Assembly: GCF_002355415.1 (NCBI RefSeq)
Contig: NZ_AP014936.1
Span: 1,736,001 to 1,800,000 of the forward strand
Direction: 5' to 3'
Source of the DNA: Sulfurifustis variabilis
Lineage (GTDB): Bacteria > Pseudomonadota > Gammaproteobacteria > Acidiferrobacterales > Sulfurifustaceae
Length of the DNA: 64,000 bases
In this document: positions 53,303 through 59,565 of the stretch, piece by piece
Numbering within the stretch: the first letter of the stretch is position 1
How the letters are laid out: each line of letters opens with the position of its first letter
Made by a program: the position numbers and the translations under genes
Notes under the pieces: generated by a model
The model's input: the letters and a program-made list of their open reading frames with translations, nothing else
The model's database searches: none
What the model was told of the DNA's origin: nothing

Positions 53303-54463
53303 ATGTTCACCCGACGTTTCACCCTGTTCCGGCTGTTCGGCTTCGAGGTCCGCCTCGATCTGACGTGGCTCCTGCTCGCGGTCCTCGTGACGTGGTCGCT
53401 CGCGAGCGGACTCTTCCCGACCCTGACCCCGGGGCTCGACAGCCGCACGTACTTCTGGATGGGCGTGGTCGGCACGCTCGGCCTGCTGTTCTCGATCGTG
53501 TTCCACGAGCTGTCGCACGCCCTGGTCGCGCGGCGGTACGGGCTGCCGATCGGCGGCATCACGCTCTTCATCTTCGGGGGCGTCGCGGAGATGACGCGGG
53601 AACCGGAGAACGCCAAGACCGAGTTCCTCATGGCCGTCGCCGGCCCCATCTCGAGCCTGGTCCTGGCGCTCCTGTTCTACGAGCTGTACGTGTACACGGC
53701 ATCCGACGTCGCGACCCCGCTCAACGGCGTCGCCTACTACCTCGGTCTGCTCAACGTGATCCTCGCCGTCTTCAACCTCGTCCCGGCGTTTCCGCTCGAC
53801 GGCGGCCGCATGCTCCGGGCCGCCCTCTGGGGCTGGAAGGGCGACTACCGCTGGGCGACGCGCTTCGCCGCGCGCCTGGGTTCGGGCTTCGGCCTCCTGC
53901 TGATCATGCTCGGCGTGTTCGCGTTCCTGACCGGCAACGTCATCACCGGGATGTGGTGGTTCCTGATCGGGCTTTTCCTGCGCGGGGCCGCCGGGATGTC
54001 CTACCAGCAGCTCGTGATCCGCGAAACCATGCACGGCGAGAAAGTGGCGCGCTTCATGAACCCCCACCCGGTCACCGTCTCGTCGAACGTGCGCATCCAG
54101 GACCTGGTGGACGACTACATCTACCGCCACCATTTCAAGATGTACCCCGTCGTCGACAACGAGCGCCTGCTCGGCTGCGTCTCGACCGACGAGGTCAAGA
54201 AACTCGCCCGCGAGGACTGGCACCGGCGCACGGTCGCCGACGTCATGGACCGCTGCTCGTCCGACAACACCGTGACCCCGAATGCCGACGCGATGGAGGC
54301 CTGGATGCAGATGAGCCGCACCGGCGCGAGCCGCCTCCTCGTCGAGGACCGCGGCCGCCTCGCCGGCATCCTCTCCCTGCGCGACCTCATGCGCTTCATG
54401 TCCCTCAAGTTCGACCTGGACCAGTCGCCGAAGGGCATGCCGGGGAGGGCGGGACGAGGCTAG
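53303..54463 (+). CDS. Site-2 protease family (M50) metalloprotease with CBS domains
   Basis: A 386-aa inner-membrane zinc protease. It has about five helices, the FHELSHALVARRYG motif (His68, Glu69, His72) and NLVPAFPLDGGRM (Asp166), which together bind zinc within the membrane. Two CBS domains (about 250-375, RFMNPHPVTVSS and VADVMDRCSS) form a C-terminal regulatory module that may sense nucleotides. GGAG six bases before ATG 53303 is the ribosome-binding site; an in-frame TTG two codons upstream is less likely. Substrates are unknown. Confidence 0.9.
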   Translation: MFTRRFTLFRLFGFEVRLDLTWLLLAVLVTWSLASGLFPTLTPGLDSRTYFWMGVVGTLGLLFSIVFHELSHALVARRYGLPIGGITLFIFGGVAEMTREPENAKTEFLMAVAGPISSLVLALLFYELYVYTASDVATPLNGVAYYLGLLNVILAVFNLVPAFPLDGGRMLRAALWGWKGDYRWATRFAARLGSGFGLLLIMLGVFAFLTGNVITGMWWFLIGLFLRGAAGMSYQQLVIRETMHGEKVARFMNPHPVTVSSNVRIQDLVDDYIYRHHFKMYPVVDNERLLGCVSTDEVKKLAREDWHRRTVADVMDRCSSDNTVTPNADAMEAWMQMSRTGASRLLVEDRGRLAGILSLRDLMRFMSLKFDLDQSPKGMPGRAGRG

Positions 54464-54527
54464 TTCGTTCCGTTCCGCGCCGTTCTTCCCGCTCTATCCG
54501 CCCGCCAGCCAGCCAACACCAACCGGC

Positions 54528-54548
54528 CCCGGATAACCGTTATCCGGG
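54528..54548. repeat. Palindrome CCCGGATAAC-C-GTTATCCGGG
   Basis: A perfect 10-bp inverted repeat around a single C, containing CCGGATA-N5-TATCCGG. The same arms recur at 54663-54681, 134 bases downstream. There is no T-run. It lies between the M50 gene and the cassette array. Confidence 0.75.
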
Positions 54549-54632
54549 CAAACCGCCGCTCGGGCCATACACGGTGGAAGCGCCGTATATACTTCTCAGA
54601 AGACCAATAATCAGTTTCGCAAAGGATTGCCG

Positions 54633-54707
54633 ATGACAGCATTCCCACCCTTTCGCCTCTGTCCGGATATCAGGTATCCGGTACATGGGTCGTGTATTCA
54701 TCGTTAG
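54633..54707 (+). CDS. Possible 24-aa leader ORF ending in the first core site
   Basis: ATG 54633, preceded by AAAGGATTGCCG, opens a 24-codon frame whose TAG lies inside GTTAGGC (54703-54709). The first cassette gene starts 12 bases later and has no ribosome-binding site of its own. In class 1 integrons a short ORF over attI1 (ORF-11) lets ribosomes reach such cassettes. The same logic may apply here; this is an inference from arrangement only. Confidence 0.4.
   Translation: MTAFPPFRLCPDIRYPVHGSCIHR
54663..54681. repeat. Palindrome CCGGATA-N5-TATCCGG (second copy)
   Basis: Arms CCGGATA and TATCCGG are identical to the inner arms at 54529-54547, with a different 5-nt centre (TCAGG versus ACCGT). 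It is located 22 bases before the first integron-like core GTTAGGC at 54703 and inside the 24-codon ORF. Confidence 0.75.
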
Positions 54708-54718
54708 GCAAATACAGC

Positions 54719-55156
54719 ATGACCCTCGCTCGGTTCATTCTTTCGTCTGCCCTTGTGTCTGGTTCGTTTATCGTCCTGGCGGTTCCATTGCTGTTCTCCT
54801 CTCTGGGAACCACCGAAAATATATTCCAAAAATACCCGCTATTGTTTCTCTTCCCGCTGCCGTACTTTCTTGGGGCCTCGCTCAACAAAGAAGCGTATTG
54901 GGCGCGATCTCTGTCGCTGTCCGAACTTCTAAATTCCCGGGAGAGCAAAAAGCAAAAGGGCGAGTATGGTTGGGCAGTACGAATGTTGACCGCTGTTGTA
55001 CTAGGTCTCGCTGTATCTCTCCCGCCGCCCCCAAAGGATACGTTTCTGCTGTTGTTAGGAGTTTCATGGGGAGCCGTTGTCACACGCGCGTGGTTTATTT
55101 ATCAGGAATGCCTAACCCGCAACTCAACCGGACGCACCTTACGGCGCGCCGGTTAG
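54719..55156 (+). CDS. Cassette 1: hypothetical membrane protein, 145 aa
   Basis: About four hydrophobic helices (LSSALVSGSFIVLAVPLLF, YPLLFLFPLPYFLGASL, MLTAVVLGLAVSL, FLLLLGVSWGAVV). No family recognised. ATG 54719 follows the core GTTAGGC by nine bases and lacks a ribosome-binding site. A GTG frame at 54692 spans the core and is less likely. The stop TAG falls within the attC-like palindrome, so the last residues (RTLRRAG) derive from it, a typical cassette feature. Low GC distinguishes it from neighbours. Confidence 0.6.
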   Translation: MTLARFILSSALVSGSFIVLAVPLLFSSLGTTENIFQKYPLLFLFPLPYFLGASLNKEAYWARSLSLSELLNSRESKKQKGEYGWAVRMLTAVVLGLAVSLPPPPKDTFLLLLGVSWGAVVTRAWFIYQECLTRNSTGRTLRRAG

Positions 55157-55169
55157 CGGCACGTTAGCT
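55110..55169 (+). repeat. attC-like site 1
   Basis: Sixty bases from R'' GCCTAAC to the R' core GTTAGCT. Inner arms AACCGG and CCGGTT pair, with ACTC offset between 5' and 3' halves as in attC L boxes. The R' core deviates from GTTRRRY at one base. Confidence 0.65.
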
Positions 55170-55174
55170 GACAA

Positions 55175-55573
55175 ATGACGAAGTTTGAAAACGCACGCTG
55201 TAGCGTCTGGCCATGTGGCGTTAGTTCAGTCGGCGCGCTTATAGTCGTGTCCCTCGGCCTCTATGGACAAAATGCCTGGTTCTACCCAAGCGATCAGTTA
55301 ATATTCTTTGGGTCGTGGCTCGCGGTGGCCCTGGGTCTCGTTAGCACCTATCTGTTATACCTTTACGGAGACTTCTCGGATGAAAGGCTACAAAGACAAA
55401 GAATGCGAAAGTCATTTATCTTGCTAGGCGCGGCGGTTTTGCTTCCGCTAATGCTGTGGTTCGCGTTCTGTCTAGGTGCTCCTGCCATTGTCGCTAGCGC
55501 GCTTGGTCCGAATGACAGGATCGTAACAACCGTCTCAGAAAAGACGCAGAGAGGAGCGTTAAAGAGAAACTGA
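55175..55573 (+). CDS. Cassette 2: hypothetical membrane protein, 132 aa, probably truncated
   Basis: Three hydrophobic helices (GALIVVSLGLYGQNAW region, FFGSWLAVALGLVSTYLLYL, FILLGAAVLLPLMLWFAF). ATG 55175 lies five bases after the previous core and no ribosome-binding site is visible. The TGA at 55571-55573 ends the frame, yet the same frame continues open for 67 further codons to a TAA inside the next attC-like site. The annotated protein may therefore be a truncated form of a gene of about 200 codons. No family recognised. Confidence 0.55.
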   Translation: MTKFENARCSVWPCGVSSVGALIVVSLGLYGQNAWFYPSDQLIFFGSWLAVALGLVSTYLLYLYGDFSDERLQRQRMRKSFILLGAAVLLPLMLWFAFCLGAPAIVASALGPNDRIVTTVSEKTQRGALKRN

Positions 55574-55777
55574 GTCAGTCTGACAGACTACTCTGTCCTT
55601 TTTAAGAACCCGCTATGGGTTCCGGACGAGATCTTCAATCAACTGCAGGAGGGGCGGGAGGTTTCTATAATCATTCGCCAGGACGTTCTCGGGACCCGTA
55701 TTTTTCACATTGAGCCCAGGAACCACGCTAACACGTCGTTCAACTGGGTGCGCGCAACGACGGCGCGCGCCGGTTAA
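55574..55777 (+). pseudogene. In-frame continuation of cassette 2 after a TGA stop
   Basis: The frame of the 55175 gene continues after the TGA (55571-55573) for 67 codons, with protein-like content such as LWVPDEIFNQLQEGREVSII and IFHIEPRN. It ends at TAA 55775-55777 within the attC-like site, the same place where cassette 1 ends (both finish in an A-G-stop sequence). No standard start codon occurs in this part before a late GTG. It is best read as the 3' part of a gene broken by a nonsense mutation, or a sequencing error. Confidence 0.5.
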
Positions 55778-55790
55778 CTCTGCGTTGTCT
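55726..55790 (+). repeat. attC-like site 2
   Basis: CGCTAAC marks R''. GTT-C-AAC-TGG pairs with CCGGTTAAC, leaving an extrahelical C in the 5' arm, as attC sites show. R' is GTTGTCT, different from the canonical core. The 3' half (GCGCGCGCCGGTTAACTCTG) nearly matches attC-like site 6. Confidence 0.6.
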
Positions 55791-56051
55791 ATGAAGGCAT
55801 GGATGAAGTTGGAAGTGCCTCCTGCGCGTGGTGTGTTCTTTGGGCTTGCAGTTTTTGTTGGGTCATTGTTTCTTGCTGGGTACGGAAAAATCCTAATAAC
55901 TGGTTCTAATTTCATGGTTGGGTCCGCTGTTTGGGTGCTCGGCCAAGTGGGCGTTGTGGCAGGACTCGGGCTTGTTGGGCTTTCCATAGTCACGGTACAT
56001 CGACGAAACAGATATAAGAAGCGCGGTTCAATTCGAAATGGACCACCCTGA
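55791..56051 (+). CDS. Cassette 3: hypothetical membrane protein, 86 aa
   Basis: Two hydrophobic helices (RGVFFGLAVFVGSLFLAG and MVGSAVWVLGQVGVVAGLGL) separated by a short loop, then a basic tail (VHRRNRYKKRGSIRNG). ATG 55791 begins immediately after the core GTTGTCT. No ribosome-binding site is seen. The stop TGA sits in the R'' box of the next palindrome. Low GC. No family recognised. Confidence 0.55.
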   Translation: MKAWMKLEVPPARGVFFGLAVFVGSLFLAGYGKILITGSNFMVGSAVWVLGQVGVVAGLGLVGLSIVTVHRRNRYKKRGSIRNGPP

Positions 56052-56134
56052 CTTCGTGTTGGAGTCGACATGGTGAGACATCACACCGTTACGTGTCGGC
56101 TCGGTGCCCCGCGCGGCTCAACGCGGCGTTAGGT
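56046..56134 (+). repeat. attC-like site 3, long loop
   Basis: R'' CCCTGAC pairs with R' GTTAGGT, a canonical GTTRRRY core. L'' GTGTTGGAGTCG pairs with CGGCTCAACGC apart from wobble pairs and one extrahelical G. The central part between arms is about 40 bases, longer than in sites 1 and 2. Confidence 0.65.
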
Positions 56135-56233
56135 CTCCGGAAAAAACCACTTTGAGTCGGACGCCTGCCTTTCCGCTGTGCCTCAGGGCATCCCGTCGCT
56201 CGGGTGGGCCGTCATGCATAACAAGGACTCGAC

Positions 56234-56875
56234 ATGAGATATCTCGCCGCCCTGGCCGTTTGCCTTTCGCCTCTTCTCGCTGAAGCCGGCTCATACATCG
56301 TCATCGCGAGTGGCGATACCGTTCCGGTACCCGCCGTTCTGGACGTACCAGCCGAGTACGTCGGCGTGTCCGTGTACATCCGAAGCGCAGCAAAGGACGC
56401 GGCAAAGCGCATCGATGAGGTAAATGAAACTCGCGTGCGCCTTAATAGGGCCGTTTCTGCAAACCCGAACTTGCAGATTCAGTGGGCCAGAAGCTCGTAC
56501 TCGGCCGCGGAAGGTAGCTACAAGTTCAGTTCCTACAGCGGAGCGGACTCTCAATCGCAGATGTTCGTCCTCGGCAAGCTCGGTTCGGCCGGCATCGATG
56601 CTGTTACGAAGCAAATCATCAGCGCTATCAAGACGGTCGAGGCTGTTGGTGATGCCAGCATCACGACCGGTGATACCCGTCTGGGAGTCACAGATCCGGA
56701 ACGCTTTCGCAAGAAGCTCCTTGGGCTGATCAAGGACAACGCAGGCGAGGCGAGAACGGCACTTGGCGGGTCCTCACTGGAGATTTCGGGAGTCGGATCC
56801 CCGGTCCAGGTCGTCCAGAAGAACGACAAAGAGGTGAGCCTTTTCATCAACTACCGGGTCACGGTGAAGAAGTGA
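56234..56875 (+). CDS. Cassette 4: exported protein, possibly SIMPL/DUF541-like
   Basis: A 213-aa protein with a short signal peptide (RYLAALAVCLSPLLAEA). It has an Ala/Lys-rich helix, SVYIRSAAKDAAKRIDEVNE, and a region with QTSS-like ARSSYSAAEGSYKFSSYSG. The pattern of short strands around helices resembles SIMPL (DUF541) domains, but I am not certain. ATG 56234 has AAGGACTCGAC upstream, so unlike cassettes 1-3 it carries its own ribosome-binding site. The 99 bases before it hold no other feature. Confidence 0.6.
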   Translation: MRYLAALAVCLSPLLAEAGSYIVIASGDTVPVPAVLDVPAEYVGVSVYIRSAAKDAAKRIDEVNETRVRLNRAVSANPNLQIQWARSSYSAAEGSYKFSSYSGADSQSQMFVLGKLGSAGIDAVTKQIISAIKTVEAVGDASITTGDTRLGVTDPERFRKKLLGLIKDNAGEARTALGGSSLEISGVGSPVQVVQKNDKEVSLFINYRVTVKK

Positions 56876-56876
56876 T

Positions 56877-56944
56877 GCGCTACCAGACGCTCACCGGGCG
56901 ACGCGACTCGCTTCGCCTGGCGCCAATGAGTGCGGGCGTCAGGC
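56877..56944 (+). repeat. attC-like site 4
   Basis: Outer boxes GCGCTAC and GTCAGGC are one or two bases from consensus. The 5' half (GCGCTACCAGACGCTC) and 3' half (GAGTGCGGGCGTCAGG) align with site 5, supporting common ancestry. The middle has CCGGGCGA facing TCGCCTGG. Confidence 0.5.
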
Positions 56945-56959
56945 GTCATTGAGGAAATA

Positions 56960-57409
56960 ATGAGAATCGTCCAGGCGGCGCTTGTCGCATATCTTACCCT
57001 TGTCACATCGGTCAACTCTGCCGCAGCGGATTACCTCGACTATTTCAAGAAGGCGAACATTGAAGTGACCAAAATCGTCGGCCAAACGAGTTCGCACATT
57101 GGAAACGGATTTGAGATTAAAGCGGCATACGGGTACACGCCCGAGACGGCACTCCGGGGCCACTTCGTCGGAGTCTTTCTCATCGAGGATGGAGCGTTTG
57201 TCGAGGTCATCGATGTGTTGCCGTCCGAGCGCGGCTTGGACTTCTTTCCGCGCATACAAGAAGCAAGCAAGTCGCGCGTAGTAGTAAGCTTTTTAAGCGA
57301 CTATGGCGAGTTAAGGAAGCGCCAGTACGTCCTCGACTTGACGAAGGAAAAGAAACTGGTCGAGGTCATTGAACTCGAACCGGCCGGGATTCCCGGTAAC
57401 CTGCAATGA
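56960..57409 (+). CDS. Cassette 5: exported hypothetical protein, 149 aa
   Basis: A signal peptide (MRIVQAALVAYLTLVTSVNS, cleavage near AAA) is followed by about 125 soluble residues with FEIKAAYGYTPETALRGHFV and VVVSFLSDYGELRKRQYVL. No family recognised. GAGGAAATA precedes ATG 56960, a good ribosome-binding site. It ends 16 bases before the next palindrome. Periplasmic or extracellular location is expected. Confidence 0.6.
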   Translation: MRIVQAALVAYLTLVTSVNSAAADYLDYFKKANIEVTKIVGQTSSHIGNGFEIKAAYGYTPETALRGHFVGVFLIEDGAFVEVIDVLPSERGLDFFPRIQEASKSRVVVSFLSDYGELRKRQYVLDLTKEKKLVEVIELEPAGIPGNLQ

Positions 57410-57425
57410 GGAGCGGCAAAACAGT

Positions 57426-57494
57426 GCCCAACCAGGCGCTCCAGCCGGTTCTCACCCTGTAGGCGCGGCCCGCGGATTAGCGCGGGCGTTATGA
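57426..57494 (+). repeat. attC-like site 5
   Basis: The 5' end GCCCAACCAGGCGCTCCAGC is the sequence seen, with small changes, at the start of many published proteobacterial attC sites. The R'' box is perfect RYYYAAC. The R' core GTTATGA is imperfect. Inner GC-rich arms (GCGCGGCCCGCGG) face one another. Confidence 0.7.
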
Positions 57495-57509
57495 CGCGGG
57501 AGAGCACTC

Positions 57510-58040
57510 ATGATCGACTACAACAGCATCGTCAGGCTCGTGTTAAAGCTCTCGGGTGTGGGGCTCGTGGTATATGGCGGCGTATCCCTCTCCTCATACC
57601 TCCCCGCGCTCATCCACACGGACAGTTGGAGCGAGTGGCCCGCCTTGATAATTTTTGCGAATCTCGCTGCGCTGGCGATGCCGTTTCTGTTCGGCATGTT
57701 CCTGTGGCTCTTTCCTGCCCCCGTCGCCAATACGATCGTTCGGGGAGCCGCGGCAGGCAGCCAATCGGAAACCCTCCTGAGCCACGAACTTGAACGAATC
57801 GGGATAGCCCTCTTGGGGCTCTATCTGTTCTATCGCGCGGTCTCTGATCTCATCTATCAATTGATGATCCACCGCGCGAAAGTGGCGGCTCTCGGGAACG
57901 TCAGGGCACCGGACGATTTTCCCGCGCTGATGACCGCAACAGTTATCGAGTTGGTTTTGGCGCTCATTTTCCTTCTCCAGGCGAAAGGACTCGTGAATCT
58001 GTTCAGGAAGGTTCGTGGCTACCCGGGAAGCGCCTTATAA
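57510..58040 (+). CDS. Cassette 6: hypothetical membrane protein, 176 aa
   Basis: Four hydrophobic helices (LKLSGVGLVVYGGVSL, WPALIIFANLAALAMPFLFG, IGIALLGLYLFYRAVSDL, TATVIELVLALIFLLQAKGL) with a short cytoplasmic C-terminus. The frame ends at TAA just inside the next palindrome. GCGGGAGAGC precedes ATG 57510 by a few bases. Unrecognised family, typical of small membrane proteins in cassette arrays. Confidence 0.6.
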   Translation: MIDYNSIVRLVLKLSGVGLVVYGGVSLSSYLPALIHTDSWSEWPALIIFANLAALAMPFLFGMFLWLFPAPVANTIVRGAAAGSQSETLLSHELERIGIALLGLYLFYRAVSDLIYQLMIHRAKVAALGNVRAPDDFPALMTATVIELVLALIFLLQAKGLVNLFRKVRGYPGSAL

Positions 58041-58101
58041 CACTTCGTCCACCGAACGCGGGCACACGACGATGCGCGCGCCGGCTAACTCTGCGTTAGG
58101 C
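58033..58101 (+). repeat. attC-like site 6
   Basis: A canonical R' core GTTAGGC closes the site. The 3' half (GCGCGCGCCGGCTAACTCTG) differs from site 2 at one base. The R'' region CTTATAAC is imperfect and overlaps the stop of cassette 6. Confidence 0.65.
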
Positions 58102-58103
58102 GA

Positions 58104-58421
58104 ATGAAACGAAGACTGTCATGGGTGCTTGGGGGCCTGGCATACATCGCCCCGCCAACCTGGGCCTACTTCGAACAGGCATCGCTGTATGGAGAGTTAG
58201 CCGAGCGGCATGGTTACGTTTGCGGTCTGCCGATGCTTGCCATTGCCATCCTTGCCGGATCCGGTGCTTGCGTGCTGTCTGGCTTGGCTTCGTGGTGTGG
58301 TTACATGTCGTTCCAGGCACTACCACGACCCCGCCCCCGCATTCGTTCCATTGAGCTTGCGGTCTTGGCAACTCCATGTCTCGTTTCGGCCAGCTATGTC
58401 ACATCGCTATTCATCGCGTAA
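58104..58421 (+). CDS. Cassette 7: hypothetical membrane protein, 105 aa
   Basis: Three likely hydrophobic helices (VLGGLAYIAPPTWAYF, LPMLAIAILAGSGACVLSGL, IELAVLATPCLVSASYVTSL). Four Cys are present, two of them in the hydrophobic regions. ATG 58104 lies two bases after the core GTTAGGC. No ribosome-binding site is seen. No family recognised. Confidence 0.55.
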   Translation: MKRRLSWVLGGLAYIAPPTWAYFEQASLYGELAERHGYVCGLPMLAIAILAGSGACVLSGLASWCGYMSFQALPRPRPRIRSIELAVLATPCLVSASYVTSLFIA

Positions 58422-58532
58422 GGACCCGGTTTCGTCAAAAAAGGCGCTCTACCGATTTTCTCGAGGCGCCGCGGTGAAGGCCCCGGGCTTCGCGGCGCCG
58501 ATCGTTGCCTGGCGCGGCTTAAGACGTTGTCA
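58422..58532 (+). repeat. Candidate degenerate attC-like region 7
   Basis: The 3' end GCGGCTTAAGACGTTGTCA resembles an L'/R' attC end with the GTTGTC core also seen in site 2. No convincing matching R'' could be found on the 5' side. The centre carries a strong hairpin with arms GGCGCCGCG (58465-58473) and CGCGGCGCC (58491-58499). Confidence 0.35.
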
Positions 58533-58556
58533 GCTAAAACAAACAGGAGATTCAAC

Positions 58557-58919
58557 ATGCCAGTTGTCACCCTTCGAGGTCTCATTTCTGCTGTCGCGCT
58601 CTTGGGTTTGCTGTCTTTCATGCCCGCATACGCCGCGGAAGTGAGCTGGCTCGTAGGCAAGTGGGAAATGACACAGGATCCTGACGGAAACGATAAAGAT
58701 TGGATGGAATTCACGCCGGAGGGTCAGGCAACCAGCATCGCACCGAGCGGCAGACGCGTACCGGGCCGGTATGAGGTTACGGATAATGAAGTGAGGATCG
58801 TCTATACCGTAAATGGAAGGACTATTCCTATTACTCTTAAGTACAGCGCCGACAGGAAGAGACTTCTTGCCTACTCCAAAAGAACGGGAAACACCTCCGT
58901 TTACGAGAAGGTCAGATAG
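58557..58919 (+). CDS. Cassette 8: exported lipocalin-like small protein, 120 aa
   Basis: A signal peptide (LRGLISAVALLGLLSFMPAYA) precedes a 93-residue beta-rich domain: VSWLVGKWEMTQDPDG, DWMEFTPEGQATSI, PGRYEVTDNEVRIVY and SVYEKV. The W-x2-G-KWE start and strand pattern resemble small lipocalin-like or calycin domains. CAGGAG nine bases before ATG 58557 is a good ribosome-binding site. Its own GC is lower than flanks. Function unknown. Confidence 0.6.
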   Translation: MPVVTLRGLISAVALLGLLSFMPAYAAEVSWLVGKWEMTQDPDGNDKDWMEFTPEGQATSIAPSGRRVPGRYEVTDNEVRIVYTVNGRTIPITLKYSADRKRLLAYSKRTGNTSVYEKVR

Positions 58920-58931
58920 AAGACGCAAGAT

Positions 58932-58992
58932 ACCCAACAACCGATGCGAGACAGGCGCGAAAAGCCGGCGCGCCGCTCAACGGGAGTTTGTC
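58932..58992 (+). repeat. attC-like site 8
   Basis: R'' ACCCAAC matches RYYYAAC. The 3' side has CGCGCCGCTCAACGGGAG and a degenerate core GTTTGTC. Arms CAGGCGCG and CGCGCCGC face each other across GAAAAGC. No accepted ORF starts immediately downstream, so this may mark the array end. Confidence 0.5.
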
Positions 58993-59128
58993 CACATTTC
59001 ATGATCTCCCAAGAACCCGGCCCGGGCCGCCAGGTCCATGGCGGTATCGCCGGTCGCAGAGGGGCGCTGGCATGGCGCCAGCCACGCGAAAGTCACGGCA
59101 GCTTAACGAGTGATCAGGGAGAAAGCAC

Positions 59129-59503
59129 GTGCAGTGTTACCAACATAACGAGAATGTCTCCGTCGGTTTGTGTAAGGCCTGCCAGAAGGCAGTCTGTTCC
59201 GTTTGCGCCACGGACACCGGCCGGGGTCTGGCGTGTTCGGAGCCCTGTTCAAGGGAGGTCGGCGTTCTGAACGAGATCATCGACAGAAGCAAACAGATCT
59301 ATGGCATCGGCAGCCGGTCGAAGCTTCCCCCGACCGGAATTCTGTTCTATCTCTTTTTTGCGCTCGTGTCCCTCGGAGTCGGTCTTTACCCCCTGACTTA
59401 CGGAAAACCGGTGGAGTGGTTCCTGGTCCTGATGGGCTCCGGCTTTCTTGTATTCGGCACCATGTCCTATGTCAGGACGAGAAAGCTTCGTCTCAACTGC
59501 TAG
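59129..59503 (+). CDS. B-box-type zinc-finger membrane protein, 124 aa
   Basis: The N-terminal 45 residues hold CYQHNENVSVGLCKACQKAV and further Cys (CSVCATDTG, GLACSEPC), the Cys/His pattern of bacterial B-box-like zinc fingers. Two membrane helices follow (GILFYLFFALVSLGVGLYPL and FLVLMGSGFLVFGTMSYV). GTG 59129 is preceded by AGGGAGAAAGCAC. Similar proteins are common on proteobacterial chromosomes, with unknown function. No attC-like site follows, so it may belong to the host chromosome rather than to the array. Confidence 0.7.
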   Translation: MQCYQHNENVSVGLCKACQKAVCSVCATDTGRGLACSEPCSREVGVLNEIIDRSKQIYGIGSRSKLPPTGILFYLFFALVSLGVGLYPLTYGKPVEWFLVLMGSGFLVFGTMSYVRTRKLRLNC

Positions 59504-59565
59504 GTGAACCATGACCTTCCTTTGCAGCAGGACGCGTGAAGCGGCGCGCGGCCGAAGGTGATCGA

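Larger units (their letters stand above)
54703..58992 (+). mobile_element. Integron-like cassette array without an integrase (CALIN candidate)
   Basis: Eight successive same-strand ORFs of 86-213 codons are separated by imperfect palindromes of about 60-110 bp. Each palindrome ends in a GTTRRRY-like core and most begin with an RYYYAAC-like core. Start codons often lie only a few bases after a core, and several stop codons lie inside the palindromes. GC falls to about 45 percent (54781-54840, counted by eye) against about 73 percent in the flanking kinase gene (52981-53040). No tyrosine recombinase gene occurs in the window. The two ends are set at the first and last core I can see. Confidence 0.7.

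Noticed and set aside
55582-55603. GACAGA-CTAC-TCTGTC hairpin followed by five T, a possible terminator
   Set aside because: The stem is only six base pairs and it lies within the protein-like continuation of cassette 2, so I do not count it as a terminator.
58944-59270. 108-codon ORF across the last attC-like site
   Set aside because: Arg-rich shadow overlapping the better supported B-box gene and the palindrome.
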